Below, piece by piece: positions 1 through 8,201 of a stretch of DNA of 45,774 nt; positions within the stretch are counted from its first letter, which is position 1, and the number at the start of each line of letters is the position of its first letter. The stretch comes from Gammaproteobacteria bacterium (GTDB lineage Bacteria; Pseudomonadota; Gammaproteobacteria; JABABF01; JAHRAO01). A program made the translations under genes and the position numbers. Location: the NCBI GenBank assembly GCA_020027215.1, contig JAHRAO010000033.1:1-45774 (forward strand), read 5' to 3'. The notes under the pieces are model-generated. The model made no database searches and had not been told where the DNA came from. It was given only the letters and a program-made list of their open reading frames with translations.

Positions 1-10
1 TTGTGCGTCA

Positions 11-781
11 TTAACGAATAGCTATTCCTGTGTTGCGTAGAGAGTTCTTAATTTCAACGATGGAGCATACCCCGTCGTGAAAGATACTGGAGGCAAGGGC
101 GGCATCGGCGCAGCCAATCGTAAAAGCGTCATAAAAATGTTGTGCGCAGCCACCGCCGCCGGAAGCAATGACTGGTATAGTGACCGCATTGCTCACTGCC
201 GCGGTCAGTGCCGTGTCAAATCCTATCCGTGTGCCATCCCTGTCCATGCTGGTCAATAATATTTCTCCAGCACCCATATCCGCCATTTTTTTAGCATACT
301 CCACAGCGAGAAGGTCGGTCTTTTGCGTCCCGCCATGGCTAAACAAAATCCAGCGCGGTTGATCATCGTCAGCGGCAATGTTTTTAGCATCAAGGGCAAC
401 GACAATGCACTGACTTCCAAACTGTCGCGCCGCCCGAGCGACAAAATCCGGATTGACTAATGCGGCAGTATTAATACTCACTTTATCCGCTCCCGAGCGG
501 AGTAGTTGCTCGATATCCCATTCATTGCGAATTCCGCCACCAATCGTCAGGGGAATAAAAGCACAAGAGGCAATGCGTAAGACGGTGTTTAAAGTAATGT
601 CGCGTCCTTCGGATGAAGCGCTGATATCCAACATCACCAATTCATCGGCGTAACCATCGTTGTAGCGTTGCGCAACTTCGGCGGGATCGCCAGCATCACG
701 CATATTCTGAAAACACACCCCCTTGACGACCCGTCCGCGATCCACGTCTAGGCAGCAAATAATGCGCCTGGCGACTGTCAT
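11..781 (-). CDS. hisF: Imidazole glycerol phosphate synthase cyclase subunit HisF
   Basis: HisF is the (beta/alpha)8-barrel cyclase half of imidazole glycerol phosphate synthase. It uses ammonia from HisH to close the imidazole ring, giving IGP and AICAR in the cytoplasm. The 256 residues are the normal family length. Both family aspartates are visible, D12 in [12 protein letters not shown] and D131 in VALDAKN, together with the phosphate-binding GGGIR loop. The ATG overlaps the hisA stop codon by 4 nt (ATGA), so the two are probably translationally coupled. It is the last his gene seen; only ten bases lie beyond its stop before the window edge, so hisI or hisE may follow outside. Confidence 0.97.
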   Translation of the reverse strand: MTVARRIICCLDVDRGRVVKGVCFQNMRDAGDPAEVAQRYNDGYADELVMLDISASSEGRDITLNTVLRIASCAFIPLTIGGGIRNEWDIEQLLRSGADKVSINTAALVNPDFVARAARQFGSQCIVVALDAKNIAADDDQPRWILFSHGGTQKTDLLAVEYAKKMADMGAGEILLTSMDRDGTRIGFDTALTAAVSNAVTIPVIASGGGGCAQHFYDAFTIGCADAALASSIFHDGVCSIVEIKNSLRNTGIAIR

Positions 782-1512
782 GATGTCGTTTGTCCGTATT
801 TTTTGATTGCCTCAGCGAGATTGATCTTATTTTCGTATAGTGCTCTGCCAATAACCATCCCGCAAATACCTTCTGCGACGTATTGCGCAATCTCTGCGAT
901 ATCGTTAAGACTACTCACGCCTCCAGAAGCAAATACTGGTAGTGAAGATAACTGTGCAATGGTGCGAGTTTCTTCTACTGCGCATCCATTGAGCATTCCA
1001 TCACGCTCAATGTTGGTGTAAATAATGGCAGCCGCACAGTCGGCAAAAGCACCGACCAAATCGTCAATCGCTAAAGCACTGCTTTTTAACCACCCATTGG
1101 TCGCTACCTGCCCATGCTGTGCATCAATACTGATAATCACGCGTTGGCGAAACTGGCGACACAAATTGATGGCTAAGGGCGTATTGCGCACGGCTAAAGT
1201 GCCAAGGATAGCGTAATGGGCACCCAAACTGAGCACTTGCTCAATATCATTACCATTGCGGATGCCGCCCCCAACTTGTATTTTCATTTGTGGATATTGT
1301 TTTGCAATAGTGCTGATCGTATCTTTCACGCCTAACTGCCCACCCACTGCACCATCTAAATCAACGAGATGCAAGCGGCGTGCCCCTTGTTCACTCCACT
1401 GGTGTGCTACTTCCAGTGGTGAATCGCTGAATACGATTTCACTATTCATATCGCCCTTACGCAAGCGCACGCACTGACCATTTTTAATATCAATGGCAGG
1501 GACAATTAGCAT
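778..1512 (-). CDS. hisA: Phosphoribosylformimino-AICAR phosphate isomerase HisA
   Basis: HisA is a (beta/alpha)8-barrel isomerase that converts ProFAR to PRFAR, the substrate of HisH/HisF. I place the start at the ATG at 1512 (protein beginning MLIVPAID, 244 residues). The in-frame TTG at 1527 is less likely, because MLIVPAID is the usual family N-terminus and GGTGGG lies just upstream as a ribosome binding site. From this start the catalytic aspartates are D8 (PAIDIK) and D130 (SIDAQHG), and VGGGIR is the phosphate loop. The start overlaps the hisH stop by 7 nt, and the gene overlaps hisF by ATGA. Confidence 0.96.
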   Translation of the reverse strand: MLIVPAIDIKNGQCVRLRKGDMNSEIVFSDSPLEVAHQWSEQGARRLHLVDLDGAVGGQLGVKDTISTIAKQYPQMKIQVGGGIRNGNDIEQVLSLGAHYAILGTLAVRNTPLAINLCRQFRQRVIISIDAQHGQVATNGWLKSSALAIDDLVGAFADCAAAIIYTNIERDGMLNGCAVEETRTIAQLSSLPVFASGGVSSLNDIAEIAQYVAEGICGMVIGRALYENKINLAEAIKKYGQTTS

Positions 1513-2135
1513 GGTGCCCACCGACAAAAGTTGCCCAAAAGCGTGAGACCGGCTCTATGGCTTTTTTCGGGATGAAACTGCACTGCTACCACATTATCTC
1601 GTGCAATGGCGGCAACATAATCCACCCCGTACGTCGCTTCGCCAATGATTGTGTTGATTTCATCGGTCATGACATAGTAGCTGTGCACAAAGTAAAAATA
1701 ATCATCAGGTGCTATATTGTGCCAAATAGGGTGGGGGCGATGAATGGTCATCTGGTTCCATCCCATATGGGGGACTTTGCGCATTGGCGATGCGCTGGGA
1801 AATTTCTTCACCTGACCGCGAAAAAAAGCCAATCCATCCACGCCACCATTTTCGCTACTTCGTTCCATCATCATATGCATTCCGATACAAATCCCCAGCA
1901 AGGGTTTATTTTCTGCTATTTCTCGGATGACGGGGATTAAATGATGCTCGTTTAATTTGCGCATACACTCTTGAATGGCGCCTACTCCGGGTAACACCAC
2001 TTTATCGGCGGCGAGAATATCTTCACTTTTGCCGCTGACGACCACTTTGGTTTCGGGCGCTACGGTGGTCAAAGCTTTGGCAACCGAATGGATATTTCCC
2101 GATCCGTAATCTACGACAACACAAGTGTTTTGCAT
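1506..2135 (-). CDS. hisH: Imidazole glycerol phosphate synthase glutaminase subunit HisH
   Basis: HisH is the class I glutamine amidotransferase that feeds ammonia to HisF. At 209 residues it is of normal length. The triad is visible: nucleophile C83 in GICIGMHMM, and H188 with E190 in VQFHPEKSH. The oxyanion region LPGVGA is at about residues 48-53. The gene lies 15 nt downstream of hisB and overlaps hisA by 7 nt, so hisB-hisH-hisA-hisF reads as one operon. Confidence 0.97.
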   Translation of the reverse strand: MQNTCVVVDYGSGNIHSVAKALTTVAPETKVVVSGKSEDILAADKVVLPGVGAIQECMRKLNEHHLIPVIREIAENKPLLGICIGMHMMMERSSENGGVDGLAFFRGQVKKFPSASPMRKVPHMGWNQMTIHRPHPIWHNIAPDDYFYFVHSYYVMTDEINTIIGEATYGVDYVAAIARDNVVAVQFHPEKSHRAGLTLLGNFCRWAPC

Positions 2136-2150
2136 AGAATCATCGATAAT

Positions 2151-2747
2151 TTATAACATCCCTTTGGTAGAAGGGGTTCCTTCCCTTGTGTTCATACGGG
2201 TTGCGTTGTGGAGTGCAATGCCAAATGCCTTGAAAATACTTTCTGCTTGATGATGGGTATTTTCGCCTCTTAAATTATCTATATGCAATGTAAGCTGGGC
2301 GTGATTGACGAATCCTTGAAAAAACTCCCGTAGTAAATCTGTGTCAAAATCACTGACCCACGGGCGAGTAAATTGCACTGGATAGGTGAGATGGGGGCGT
2401 CCCGAAAAATCAACAACGACCCGTGAAAGTGCTTCATCCAAAGGTACATAGGCATGCCCGTAGCGTTGGATACTCTCTTTGGTGCCGATGGCTTTGGCAA
2501 GTGTTTGCCCGAGTACAATACCGATATCTTCCACCGTATGGTGGGCATCCACTGCTAAATCACCGCGCGCAGTGAGGTGTAAATCCATCCTGCCGTGCCA
2601 TATACTCTGATGAAGCATGTGCGAAAAGAATGGCAATTCGGTATCTAAATGCACATCACCCGTCCCATCTAAATTGAGAGTTGCTGTAATCTGGGTTTCT
2701 AAAGTCTTGCGCTCAATTTCGGCACGGCGCAGGGAAGTATCGGGCAT
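2151..2747 (-). CDS. hisB: Imidazoleglycerol-phosphate dehydratase HisB (monofunctional)
   Basis: HisB dehydrates IGP to imidazole acetol phosphate, using a di-manganese centre. The protein is 198 residues, the size of the dehydratase domain alone. It lacks the N-terminal histidinol-phosphatase domain fused to it in Escherichia coli, so the phosphatase must be encoded elsewhere. The metal-binding repeats are visible: [17 protein letters not shown] and [13 protein letters not shown]. It is the first gene of the minus-strand his run. A TATAAT box read on this strand (plus positions 2781-2786) sits about 35 nt upstream of the ATG. Confidence 0.96.
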   Translation of the reverse strand: MPDTSLRRAEIERKTLETQITATLNLDGTGDVHLDTELPFFSHMLHQSIWHGRMDLHLTARGDLAVDAHHTVEDIGIVLGQTLAKAIGTKESIQRYGHAYVPLDEALSRVVVDFSGRPHLTYPVQFTRPWVSDFDTDLLREFFQGFVNHAQLTLHIDNLRGENTHHQAESIFKAFGIALHNATRMNTREGTPSTKGML

Positions 2748-2780
2748 TATTTATATATAATTTTTATGAGTAATTGATTT

Positions 2781-2788
2781 ATTATAAG
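2781..2788. promoter_or_regulatory. Overlapping -10-like boxes facing both ways upstream of hisB
   Basis: ATTATA at 2781-2786 reads TATAAT on the minus strand and would start a short leader for hisB. TATAAG at 2783-2788 on the plus strand lies about 7 nt upstream of the structured segment described at 2791-3000. I see no good TTGACA-like -35 box for either direction, so this is a weak prediction. Confidence 0.3.
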
Positions 2789-2790
2789 AT

Positions 2791-3000
2791 GAATGCGTTA
2801 TTGGTGCGGATAAAAATATTTCAGACCATTACATAGTGCATGTTGTAATGTGGGAAGTTGGTAACAATAGCGCCTTAAACAGACTCCACTATCATCACCT
2901 CCCAACCCTTTGCAATAGAGAACCAATGCGGCTCCAGTATGAAATCTGCATAACTAGGCGGTTGTGTCGTCTTTACACGCATTATTGAGTAAACGCATTA
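2791..3000 (+). ncRNA. Candidate structured RNA, possibly 6S (SsrS)-like
   Basis: The segment is about 210 nt, close to the 6S RNA size. The ends can pair (AATGCGTT at 2792-2799 with AACGCATT at 2992-2999), as can an inner helix (ATTTCA at 2818-2823 with TGAAAT at 2940-2945). A 7-bp hairpin lies at 2827-2850 and an apical GTTGG/CCAAC pairing at 2857-2906. In order along the strand it carries segments resembling those I recall from E. coli 6S: GGTGCGGATA, ATATTTCAGACC, GCGCCTTAAAC, CACCTCCCAACCC and AGGCGG. The usual 6S neighbour ygfA is absent. The call rests on memory of the family and hand folding. An hisB leader on the opposite strand is the main alternative. Confidence 0.35.
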
Positions 3001-3009
3001 TGTTATCTT

Positions 3010-3042
3010 CATTGCACAAAAAAAAATTATATTTATGCAATG
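3010..3042. promoter_or_regulatory. 7-bp inverted repeat upstream of GH65 phosphorylase
   Basis: CATTGCA at 3010-3016 and TGCAATG at 3036-3042 form a perfect inverted repeat with 19 nt of A/T-rich sequence between. It lies 60-90 nt upstream of the phosphorylase start, so it could be an operator for a sugar-responsive regulator. No regulator gene is adjacent. It could instead be a weak hairpin after the RNA candidate. Confidence 0.25.
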
Positions 3043-3102
3043 GTCTTCATTTATCTATAAAATACAAAAAAAATTAAACATAATGTTGGGCGGGCAGAAT
3101 CT

Positions 3103-5448
3103 ATGAAATTAGGCAATTATGTAAATAACGACGAATGGTGCTTAGAAGAGAAAGGGATGGATTGGAAACGCATCAATGCCGATGAGACGAGGATGACGGT
3201 GGGCAATGGTTATCTTGGCACGCGCGCTACTTTGGAAGAGGGCGATCCAGCGGGATTTCCCGGCACTTATTTGAATGGGTTTTTTGATCGCTACGATGCA
3301 ACGGTGATAGATATGGTCAATGTGCCCAATTGGCTGCCCCTACAGATTCGAGTCAATGGGGCCCAATTGAATTGCCGCACATGTACATTGGTCTCCCATC
3401 GGCGGACTTTGGATATGCGCCACGGATTTCTTTATCGCCATACACTGTTTAGAGAGAGCAATGGCAATGAAACGGAAGTGGAAACGATTTGTTTTGCCGA
3501 TTGGCACTACCGCCATTTATGCGTGTTGCACTGCGTAGTGACCCCGCTCAATTATGATGGCGATATTGAAGTGACTGGGGGAGTTGATGCATGCGTTTAC
3601 AATATTGACCGCGTTCCAGATTATTCGGATCGCGCTGATTTTGATCCGCAAGTGAAGTGGAAAAAATGGGCGAGAAGCAAACATCTATACGACTTTACGA
3701 GCCGTCAGTGCGATGATAACCTTTCTTTTGTGATGCACACCCGTGACCCACAGCAATCCTTATCGTATGCACTTTCTTTATATTCAGAGGATCCCCACAC
3801 TGCATGGAGCGAACACGATTACGAATGGATAGGAAAACGTTTGCACTTTGCGGGGCAAAAAGGCAAATCCATTACGATACAAAAAAGGGTAGTGATCTAC
3901 ACCAGCCGTGATGTAGAGGCAATAAAGGTGCAGGATTCGAGTGAAAAATTGTTAACCGATACCCGCACCGAATCTTTTGAGCAGATTTTTTCTCGCCATT
4001 GTGCGCTTTGGGATGAGAAATGGCAAAAATGTGATGGCAAAATTGTCGGTGATGACGAACTGACTTTTGCCCTGCGCTTTAATATTTATCATTTACTCAT
4101 CGCCGCCGATGCCCAAGACGATCGCAACAATATAGGAGCAAAATCGCTGAGCGGCGAAGGGTATAAAGGGCATATTTTTTGGGATACTGATATTTTCCTG
4201 CTCCCATTCTTCACTTTTACTCAACCCCACACTGCGCGATCATTAGTGATGTATCGCTACCACACATTAGAGGGAGCGAAGCGTTACGCGCAAGAAACAG
4301 GTTACCAAGGCGCTCGTTATCCTTGGGAATCGGCGGCAGAAGGTGTGGAGGAAACCCCGCAATGGACGCACGATCGCAAGGTGCGGATTTGGACGGGGGA
4401 GGAAGAAATCCACATTACTGCCGACGTGGCTATAGGGGCGATCAATTACTACATTGCCACACGCGATGAGCAGATGTTTTTTTCTGCGGGGATGGAAATA
4501 CTATTAGAAGTCGCTCGGTTTTGGGAAAGCCGTCTTGAACATGATGCGGCAAACGATTGTTATCATTTGCGCAAGGTGATTGGTCCCGATGAATTTCACG
4601 AACACGTGGATAATAACTACTTCACCAATCGCATAGTGATGTTTTGTTTAGAAAAAATTGTTTACTATTACCGTGAATTTATGAAACGCCACCCCAAACA
4701 GTGTGCGCAATTGTCAAAAAAATTGGGGGTGAGTGAAAAAGATAGTGATAAATGGCTCGCAATGGCGCACAAAATATACTTGCCTTCGTCCAACGAAGCG
4801 GGAGTGATAGAGGAATTTGAAGGTTACTTCCAATTAGAAGATGTGCAAATTAGCGAGTGGGATGAACGGGGGTTGCCGATATACCCGCGCAATTTAGATC
4901 ACTATACCTGTAACCCGACTCAGTTAGTCAAACAACCCGATGTCATTATGCTGATGATGATTTTGTCGGATCAATTTAGCGAAGAAAGCAAACGGGTCAA
5001 TTACCAGTTTTATGAAAAAAGGACAATGCATAAATCTTCACTCAGCCCTGCCATTCATACGATAATGGGGATTGCGACCGGTTTACACGACAAAGCAATG
5101 GAGTATTTTCGGGTGGCGGCATTGGTGGACCTGCACGATAATCAAAAAAATACCCAAGATGGAGTGCACATTGCTTCGGCAGGAGGCACATGGCAAGCGT
5201 TTGTCTGCGGTTTTGGCGGTATGCGGGTGATGGACGAAGAGCTTCATTTTCATCCGTGGCTCCCCGACACTTGGGAGGAAATTCATTTTAGTATTCAATG
5301 GCGTGGCGATACTCTGCGGGTGAAAATAGGACATCATAAAGTGTATATTGTGCAAGAGACCGATCATGGTGAGCACTCTATCACCATCGGTGATCAGGTC
5401 TATTCGCTCACTCACCAGCATTCGTTAGAAGTGCAGTATGCACCGTGA
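3103..5448 (+). CDS. Glycoside hydrolase family 65 disaccharide phosphorylase
   Basis: This 781-residue cytoplasmic protein matches the GH65 inverting phosphorylases (maltose, trehalose, kojibiose or nigerose phosphorylase). These split an alpha-glucosyl disaccharide with phosphate into beta-glucose 1-phosphate and glucose. The N-terminal super-beta-sandwich part contains the signature GNGYLGTRA near residue 38. The (alpha/alpha)6 barrel includes the FWDTDIF motif near residue 360. The catalytic acid is E497 in GPDEFHEH. The phosphate-binding HKSSLSP motif is near residues 641-647. Family length is about 750-790, so it is complete. It overlaps or abuts pgmB, whose product consumes beta-glucose 1-phosphate. 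I cannot tell the sugar linkage from sequence, and no sugar transporter or regulator is nearby. Confidence 0.93.
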   Translation: MKLGNYVNNDEWCLEEKGMDWKRINADETRMTVGNGYLGTRATLEEGDPAGFPGTYLNGFFDRYDATVIDMVNVPNWLPLQIRVNGAQLNCRTCTLVSHRRTLDMRHGFLYRHTLFRESNGNETEVETICFADWHYRHLCVLHCVVTPLNYDGDIEVTGGVDACVYNIDRVPDYSDRADFDPQVKWKKWARSKHLYDFTSRQCDDNLSFVMHTRDPQQSLSYALSLYSEDPHTAWSEHDYEWIGKRLHFAGQKGKSITIQKRVVIYTSRDVEAIKVQDSSEKLLTDTRTESFEQIFSRHCALWDEKWQKCDGKIVGDDELTFALRFNIYHLLIAADAQDDRNNIGAKSLSGEGYKGHIFWDTDIFLLPFFTFTQPHTARSLVMYRYHTLEGAKRYAQETGYQGARYPWESAAEGVEETPQWTHDRKVRIWTGEEEIHITADVAIGAINYYIATRDEQMFFSAGMEILLEVARFWESRLEHDAANDCYHLRKVIGPDEFHEHVDNNYFTNRIVMFCLEKIVYYYREFMKRHPKQCAQLSKKLGVSEKDSDKWLAMAHKIYLPSSNEAGVIEEFEGYFQLEDVQISEWDERGLPIYPRNLDHYTCNPTQLVKQPDVIMLMMILSDQFSEESKRVNYQFYEKRTMHKSSLSPAIHTIMGIATGLHDKAMEYFRVAALVDLHDNQKNTQDGVHIASAGGTWQAFVCGFGGMRVMDEELHFHPWLPDTWEEIHFSIQWRGDTLRVKIGHHKVYIVQETDHGEHSITIGDQVYSLTHQHSLEVQYAP

Positions 5449-6112
5449 TATGAAAGCCTGTATTTTTGATTTAGATGGCGTGATTGTCCGCACCGATCAT
5501 TGTCACTTTGTGGCATGGAAAAAAATTGCTGATCAATTGAATATCCTTTTCACCGAAAAGAGTAACCAATCGTTGCGCGGTGTGAGCCGTCAAAACAGCT
5601 TGGAAATGATTTTAAGCATGGGTAATATGACGCTCGGTGCAGAAGAAAAAGAGGAATGTTTGGCAAAGAAAAATAGCTATTATCTCGCACAAATTGACAC
5701 CTTGAACACCAGTGATATTTTGCCCGGAGCGCTTGATTTACTGCGTGACTTGAAGACACACGGTATTAAGCTGGGGATTGCTTCATCCAGTAAAAATGCC
5801 CACCATATCTTACATAAGATTGGACTTTTCGACCAGTTTGATGAAGTGGTCAGTGGCAACGATATCGCTAACGCCAAGCCCAATGAAGAGATCTTTGTCA
5901 AAATGGCAGAAAAGATCAATGTTCCCCCCTCCTGTTGTATGGTTTTTGAAGATGCGGTCAGCGGTATTGAAGCCGCTCAAAATGCAGGAATGATGGCTAT
6001 TGGAGTGGGTAAAAGCGATCATTTAGTCGGGTGTAATATTCAAGTTCCCGATTTATGCGAACTCAATTTTGAAATATTAGCCGAATATTTAGATACCTAT
6101 CAGTATGATTAA
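5438..6112 (+). CDS. pgmB: Beta-phosphoglucomutase (HAD superfamily)
   Basis: PgmB converts beta-D-glucose 1-phosphate to glucose 6-phosphate and so completes the phosphorolytic route started by the GH65 enzyme upstream. The 224-residue protein has the HAD motifs: the DxD nucleophile region FDLDGVIVRTD, the serine of motif II in IASSSKNA, the lysine in ANAKPNEEIF, and the acidic motif VFEDAVSGIEAAQNAG. The start is either the ATG at 5438, overlapping the phosphorylase by 11 nt, or the ATG at 5450 two bases after its stop, which would give MKACIFDLDG. Either way the two are coupled. Confidence 0.93.
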   Translation: MHRDMKACIFDLDGVIVRTDHCHFVAWKKIADQLNILFTEKSNQSLRGVSRQNSLEMILSMGNMTLGAEEKEECLAKKNSYYLAQIDTLNTSDILPGALDLLRDLKTHGIKLGIASSSKNAHHILHKIGLFDQFDEVVSGNDIANAKPNEEIFVKMAEKINVPPSCCMVFEDAVSGIEAAQNAGMMAIGVGKSDHLVGCNIQVPDLCELNFEILAEYLDTYQYD

Positions 6113-6150
6113 AGAAGGGGAAATTTCCTCAGTGCGGTGAATCTGATGGA

Positions 6151-8016
6151 TCAATGACCAGATACGCTGTGTTTCATCAACCACTGCCGTCGGTCGTTTG
6201 CACGCTTTTTAGAGAATAAAATATCCATCATTTCACGAATGTCATTCTCCGATGCAATCTGTAACTGCATTAATTGCCGCTTATCGGGTGAGAGTGTTGT
6301 GTCGCGCAGTTGGAGAGGGTTCATTTCGCCTAATCCCTTAAAGCGCTGGGTTTGTATGGATGCAGATTTTTTTTCTTGGCGAAGAATGGAAAGGCGCTCG
6401 CGGTCGCTGTGGGCGTAGACAACACGATTGCCGCTCGCGATGCGGTAAAGAGGCGGTTGGGCGATATAAAAATGTCCCGCGTCAATGATGGGGCGAAAAT
6501 GACGCCAAAATAAGGCACAAATGAGTGTGGCGATGTGGGCGCCGTCCGAATCGGCATCGGCTAAGATACACACCTTTCCGTAGCGCAATCCGTTTAGATT
6601 GTCGGTACCCAGCGGTAACCCAATTGCCGCACTGATGTGCTGTATTTCTTTATTTGTCAATGCTTTTTCGGCATCTACTTCCCATGTGTTCAGTAATTTC
6701 CCGCGTAATGGTAAAATGGCTTGATATTCTCGGATGCGCGCTTGCTTCGCCGACCCACCTGCCGAATCCCCTTCTACGATAAAAATTTCCGCTCTAGAGC
6801 GGTCGCGCGTTGTGCAGTCCGCTAATTTAACCGGTAAGGCGGTGGGCGTTCCCCTCATGCGTCGTGATGTCGCCCGTTTCTGCCTTTTCTGGGCTTGGGT
6901 AATGGCTATGGCGGTAATTTGTTCGCCATAATGAATATGGCGATTGAGCCATTGCGAAAAACGACTTTTAATGATTTGACTGACGAATGCGGTGCATTCT
7001 TTTGAGGTCAGCCGCTCTTTGGTTTGTCCAGAAAATTGGGCGTTGGTCAAATAAACGGACAAAATGTAATGACAGCAATTCCACAGATCATCGGGAACCA
7101 ATTTAATTCCGCGCGGCAACAACTTGTGAAATTGGCAAAATTCACGCAGCGCTTCTATCATACCGCTCCGTAGCCCGTTGACATGGGAGCCGCCACTCGG
7201 AATCAAGTTAGCGTAGCTTTCACGAATATTGTCTCCCCACCCGTCGGTATCCCATTGGATACACCATTGCACACGCTGATCATCCTCTTCCACATCATCT
7301 TGGAAAATGGCATCGGCTAATAGAGATCGTTCGGCGGTTAATTCTTGCAAATAGGTGCTCATTCCGCCGTCATAGCACCATTCTTCATATGTGCCATTTT
7401 GTTCGTCCGTATAATTGACTTGCAACCCAGGGAGAAGAATCGCTTTGCACCGCAAGGATTTTTGCAGTTGTTCGCCATTAAATTTTACGCTATCAAAATA
7501 CTGCTGATCGGGGTAAAAGTGTATTTCTGTGCCCCTCTCCTGTAGTGTGCATTTGCCCACTATATGCATTGGGGTCACTAATGCGCCCTGCACAAAAGAT
7601 AAAGAATATATTGAGCCGTTTCGTTTAATGGTCACCTGTAATTTTTCCGATAAGGCATTGACGACCGATACGCCAACGCCATGCAACCCGCCGGCGAAAC
7701 GATAGTGTGTGTTGGAAAATTTTGCCCCCGCATGGAGAGTGGTGAGAATAACCTCTGCGCCGGGACGCTTTAATTGAGGATGATCATCTATCGGCATTCC
7801 TCGCCCATTGTCGATCACCCGCATAGACCCATCGCTATGTAAAGTGACCGCAATGCGGTGCGCATGGCCGGCTAACGCCTCGTCAATGCTATTATCGACT
7901 ACTTCTAGGGCTAAATGGTTGGGGCACTCGGTGTTGGTATACATTCCCGGTCTTTTGCGCACTGGCTGTAAACCAGTTAAGACGGTAATGTCGGCGGCGG
8001 CATAATTTCTTGGCAT
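6151..8016 (-). CDS. parE: DNA topoisomerase IV subunit B (ParE)
   Basis: ParE is the ATPase subunit of topoisomerase IV, which decatenates daughter chromosomes together with ParC (not in this window). The 621 residues fit ParE (about 630), not GyrB (about 800). Domain order: GHKL ATPase (LEVVDNSIDEALAGH, DNGRGMP, GGLHGVGVSVVNALS), the transducer domain, and the TOPRIM domain with EGDSAGGSAKQAR (E415) and ILADADSDGAH. Wording such as QRFKGLGEMNPLQLR near the C-terminus is typical. It converges with pgmB with only 38 nt between and no clear terminator, and diverges from coxB. Confidence 0.97.
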   Translation of the reverse strand: MPRNYAAADITVLTGLQPVRKRPGMYTNTECPNHLALEVVDNSIDEALAGHAHRIAVTLHSDGSMRVIDNGRGMPIDDHPQLKRPGAEVILTTLHAGAKFSNTHYRFAGGLHGVGVSVVNALSEKLQVTIKRNGSIYSLSFVQGALVTPMHIVGKCTLQERGTEIHFYPDQQYFDSVKFNGEQLQKSLRCKAILLPGLQVNYTDEQNGTYEEWCYDGGMSTYLQELTAERSLLADAIFQDDVEEDDQRVQWCIQWDTDGWGDNIRESYANLIPSGGSHVNGLRSGMIEALREFCQFHKLLPRGIKLVPDDLWNCCHYILSVYLTNAQFSGQTKERLTSKECTAFVSQIIKSRFSQWLNRHIHYGEQITAIAITQAQKRQKRATSRRMRGTPTALPVKLADCTTRDRSRAEIFIVEGDSAGGSAKQARIREYQAILPLRGKLLNTWEVDAEKALTNKEIQHISAAIGLPLGTDNLNGLRYGKVCILADADSDGAHIATLICALFWRHFRPIIDAGHFYIAQPPLYRIASGNRVVYAHSDRERLSILRQEKKSASIQTQRFKGLGEMNPLQLRDTTLSPDKRQLMQLQIASENDIREMMDILFSKKRANDRRQWLMKHSVSGH

Positions 8017-8124
8017 TTTGGCTATTTTATCAAACTATTGTCCATCATATATTTCTTTATGGAGCGTTTATTGTGGGCAATTGAAGTTCATGCACCGAAC
8101 ATAAAGTGACCGATTTCAGGGTTA

Positions 8125-8162
8125 CCCTCTGAATATACGATATAATTGCGTCATTCAGAGGG
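8125..8162 (+). promoter_or_regulatory. Perfect 10-bp inverted repeat around the cox operon -10 box
   Basis: CCCTCTGAAT (8125-8134) and ATTCAGAGGG (8153-8162) are exact reverse complements separated by 18 nt. The TATAAT hexamer at 8141-8146 lies in the loop, 56 nt upstream of the coxB ATG. I see no good -35 hexamer 16-18 nt upstream, which fits an activator-dependent or regulated promoter. A repressor operator or a DNA/RNA hairpin are alternatives. Confidence 0.5.
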
Positions 8163-8201
8163 CATTTCCTCAAGATAGCATATTATTTGACCGACCGCGT
8201 A

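Larger units (their letters stand above)
2748..3102. other. Intergenic region between divergent hisB and GH65 phosphorylase
   Basis: This 355-nt AT-rich stretch separates hisB (minus) from the phosphorylase gene (plus). I find no convincing open reading frame in it. It holds overlapping -10-like boxes next to hisB, a structured segment at about 2791-3000 that may be a 6S-like RNA, an inverted repeat at 3010-3042 and two oligo-A tracts at 3017-3026 and about 3066-3075. Confidence 0.7.

Noticed and set aside
6119-6128. GGAAATTTCC palindrome between pgmB and parE as a terminator
   Set aside because: It is only 10 bp without a loop or T-run, so it cannot form a proper terminator hairpin.
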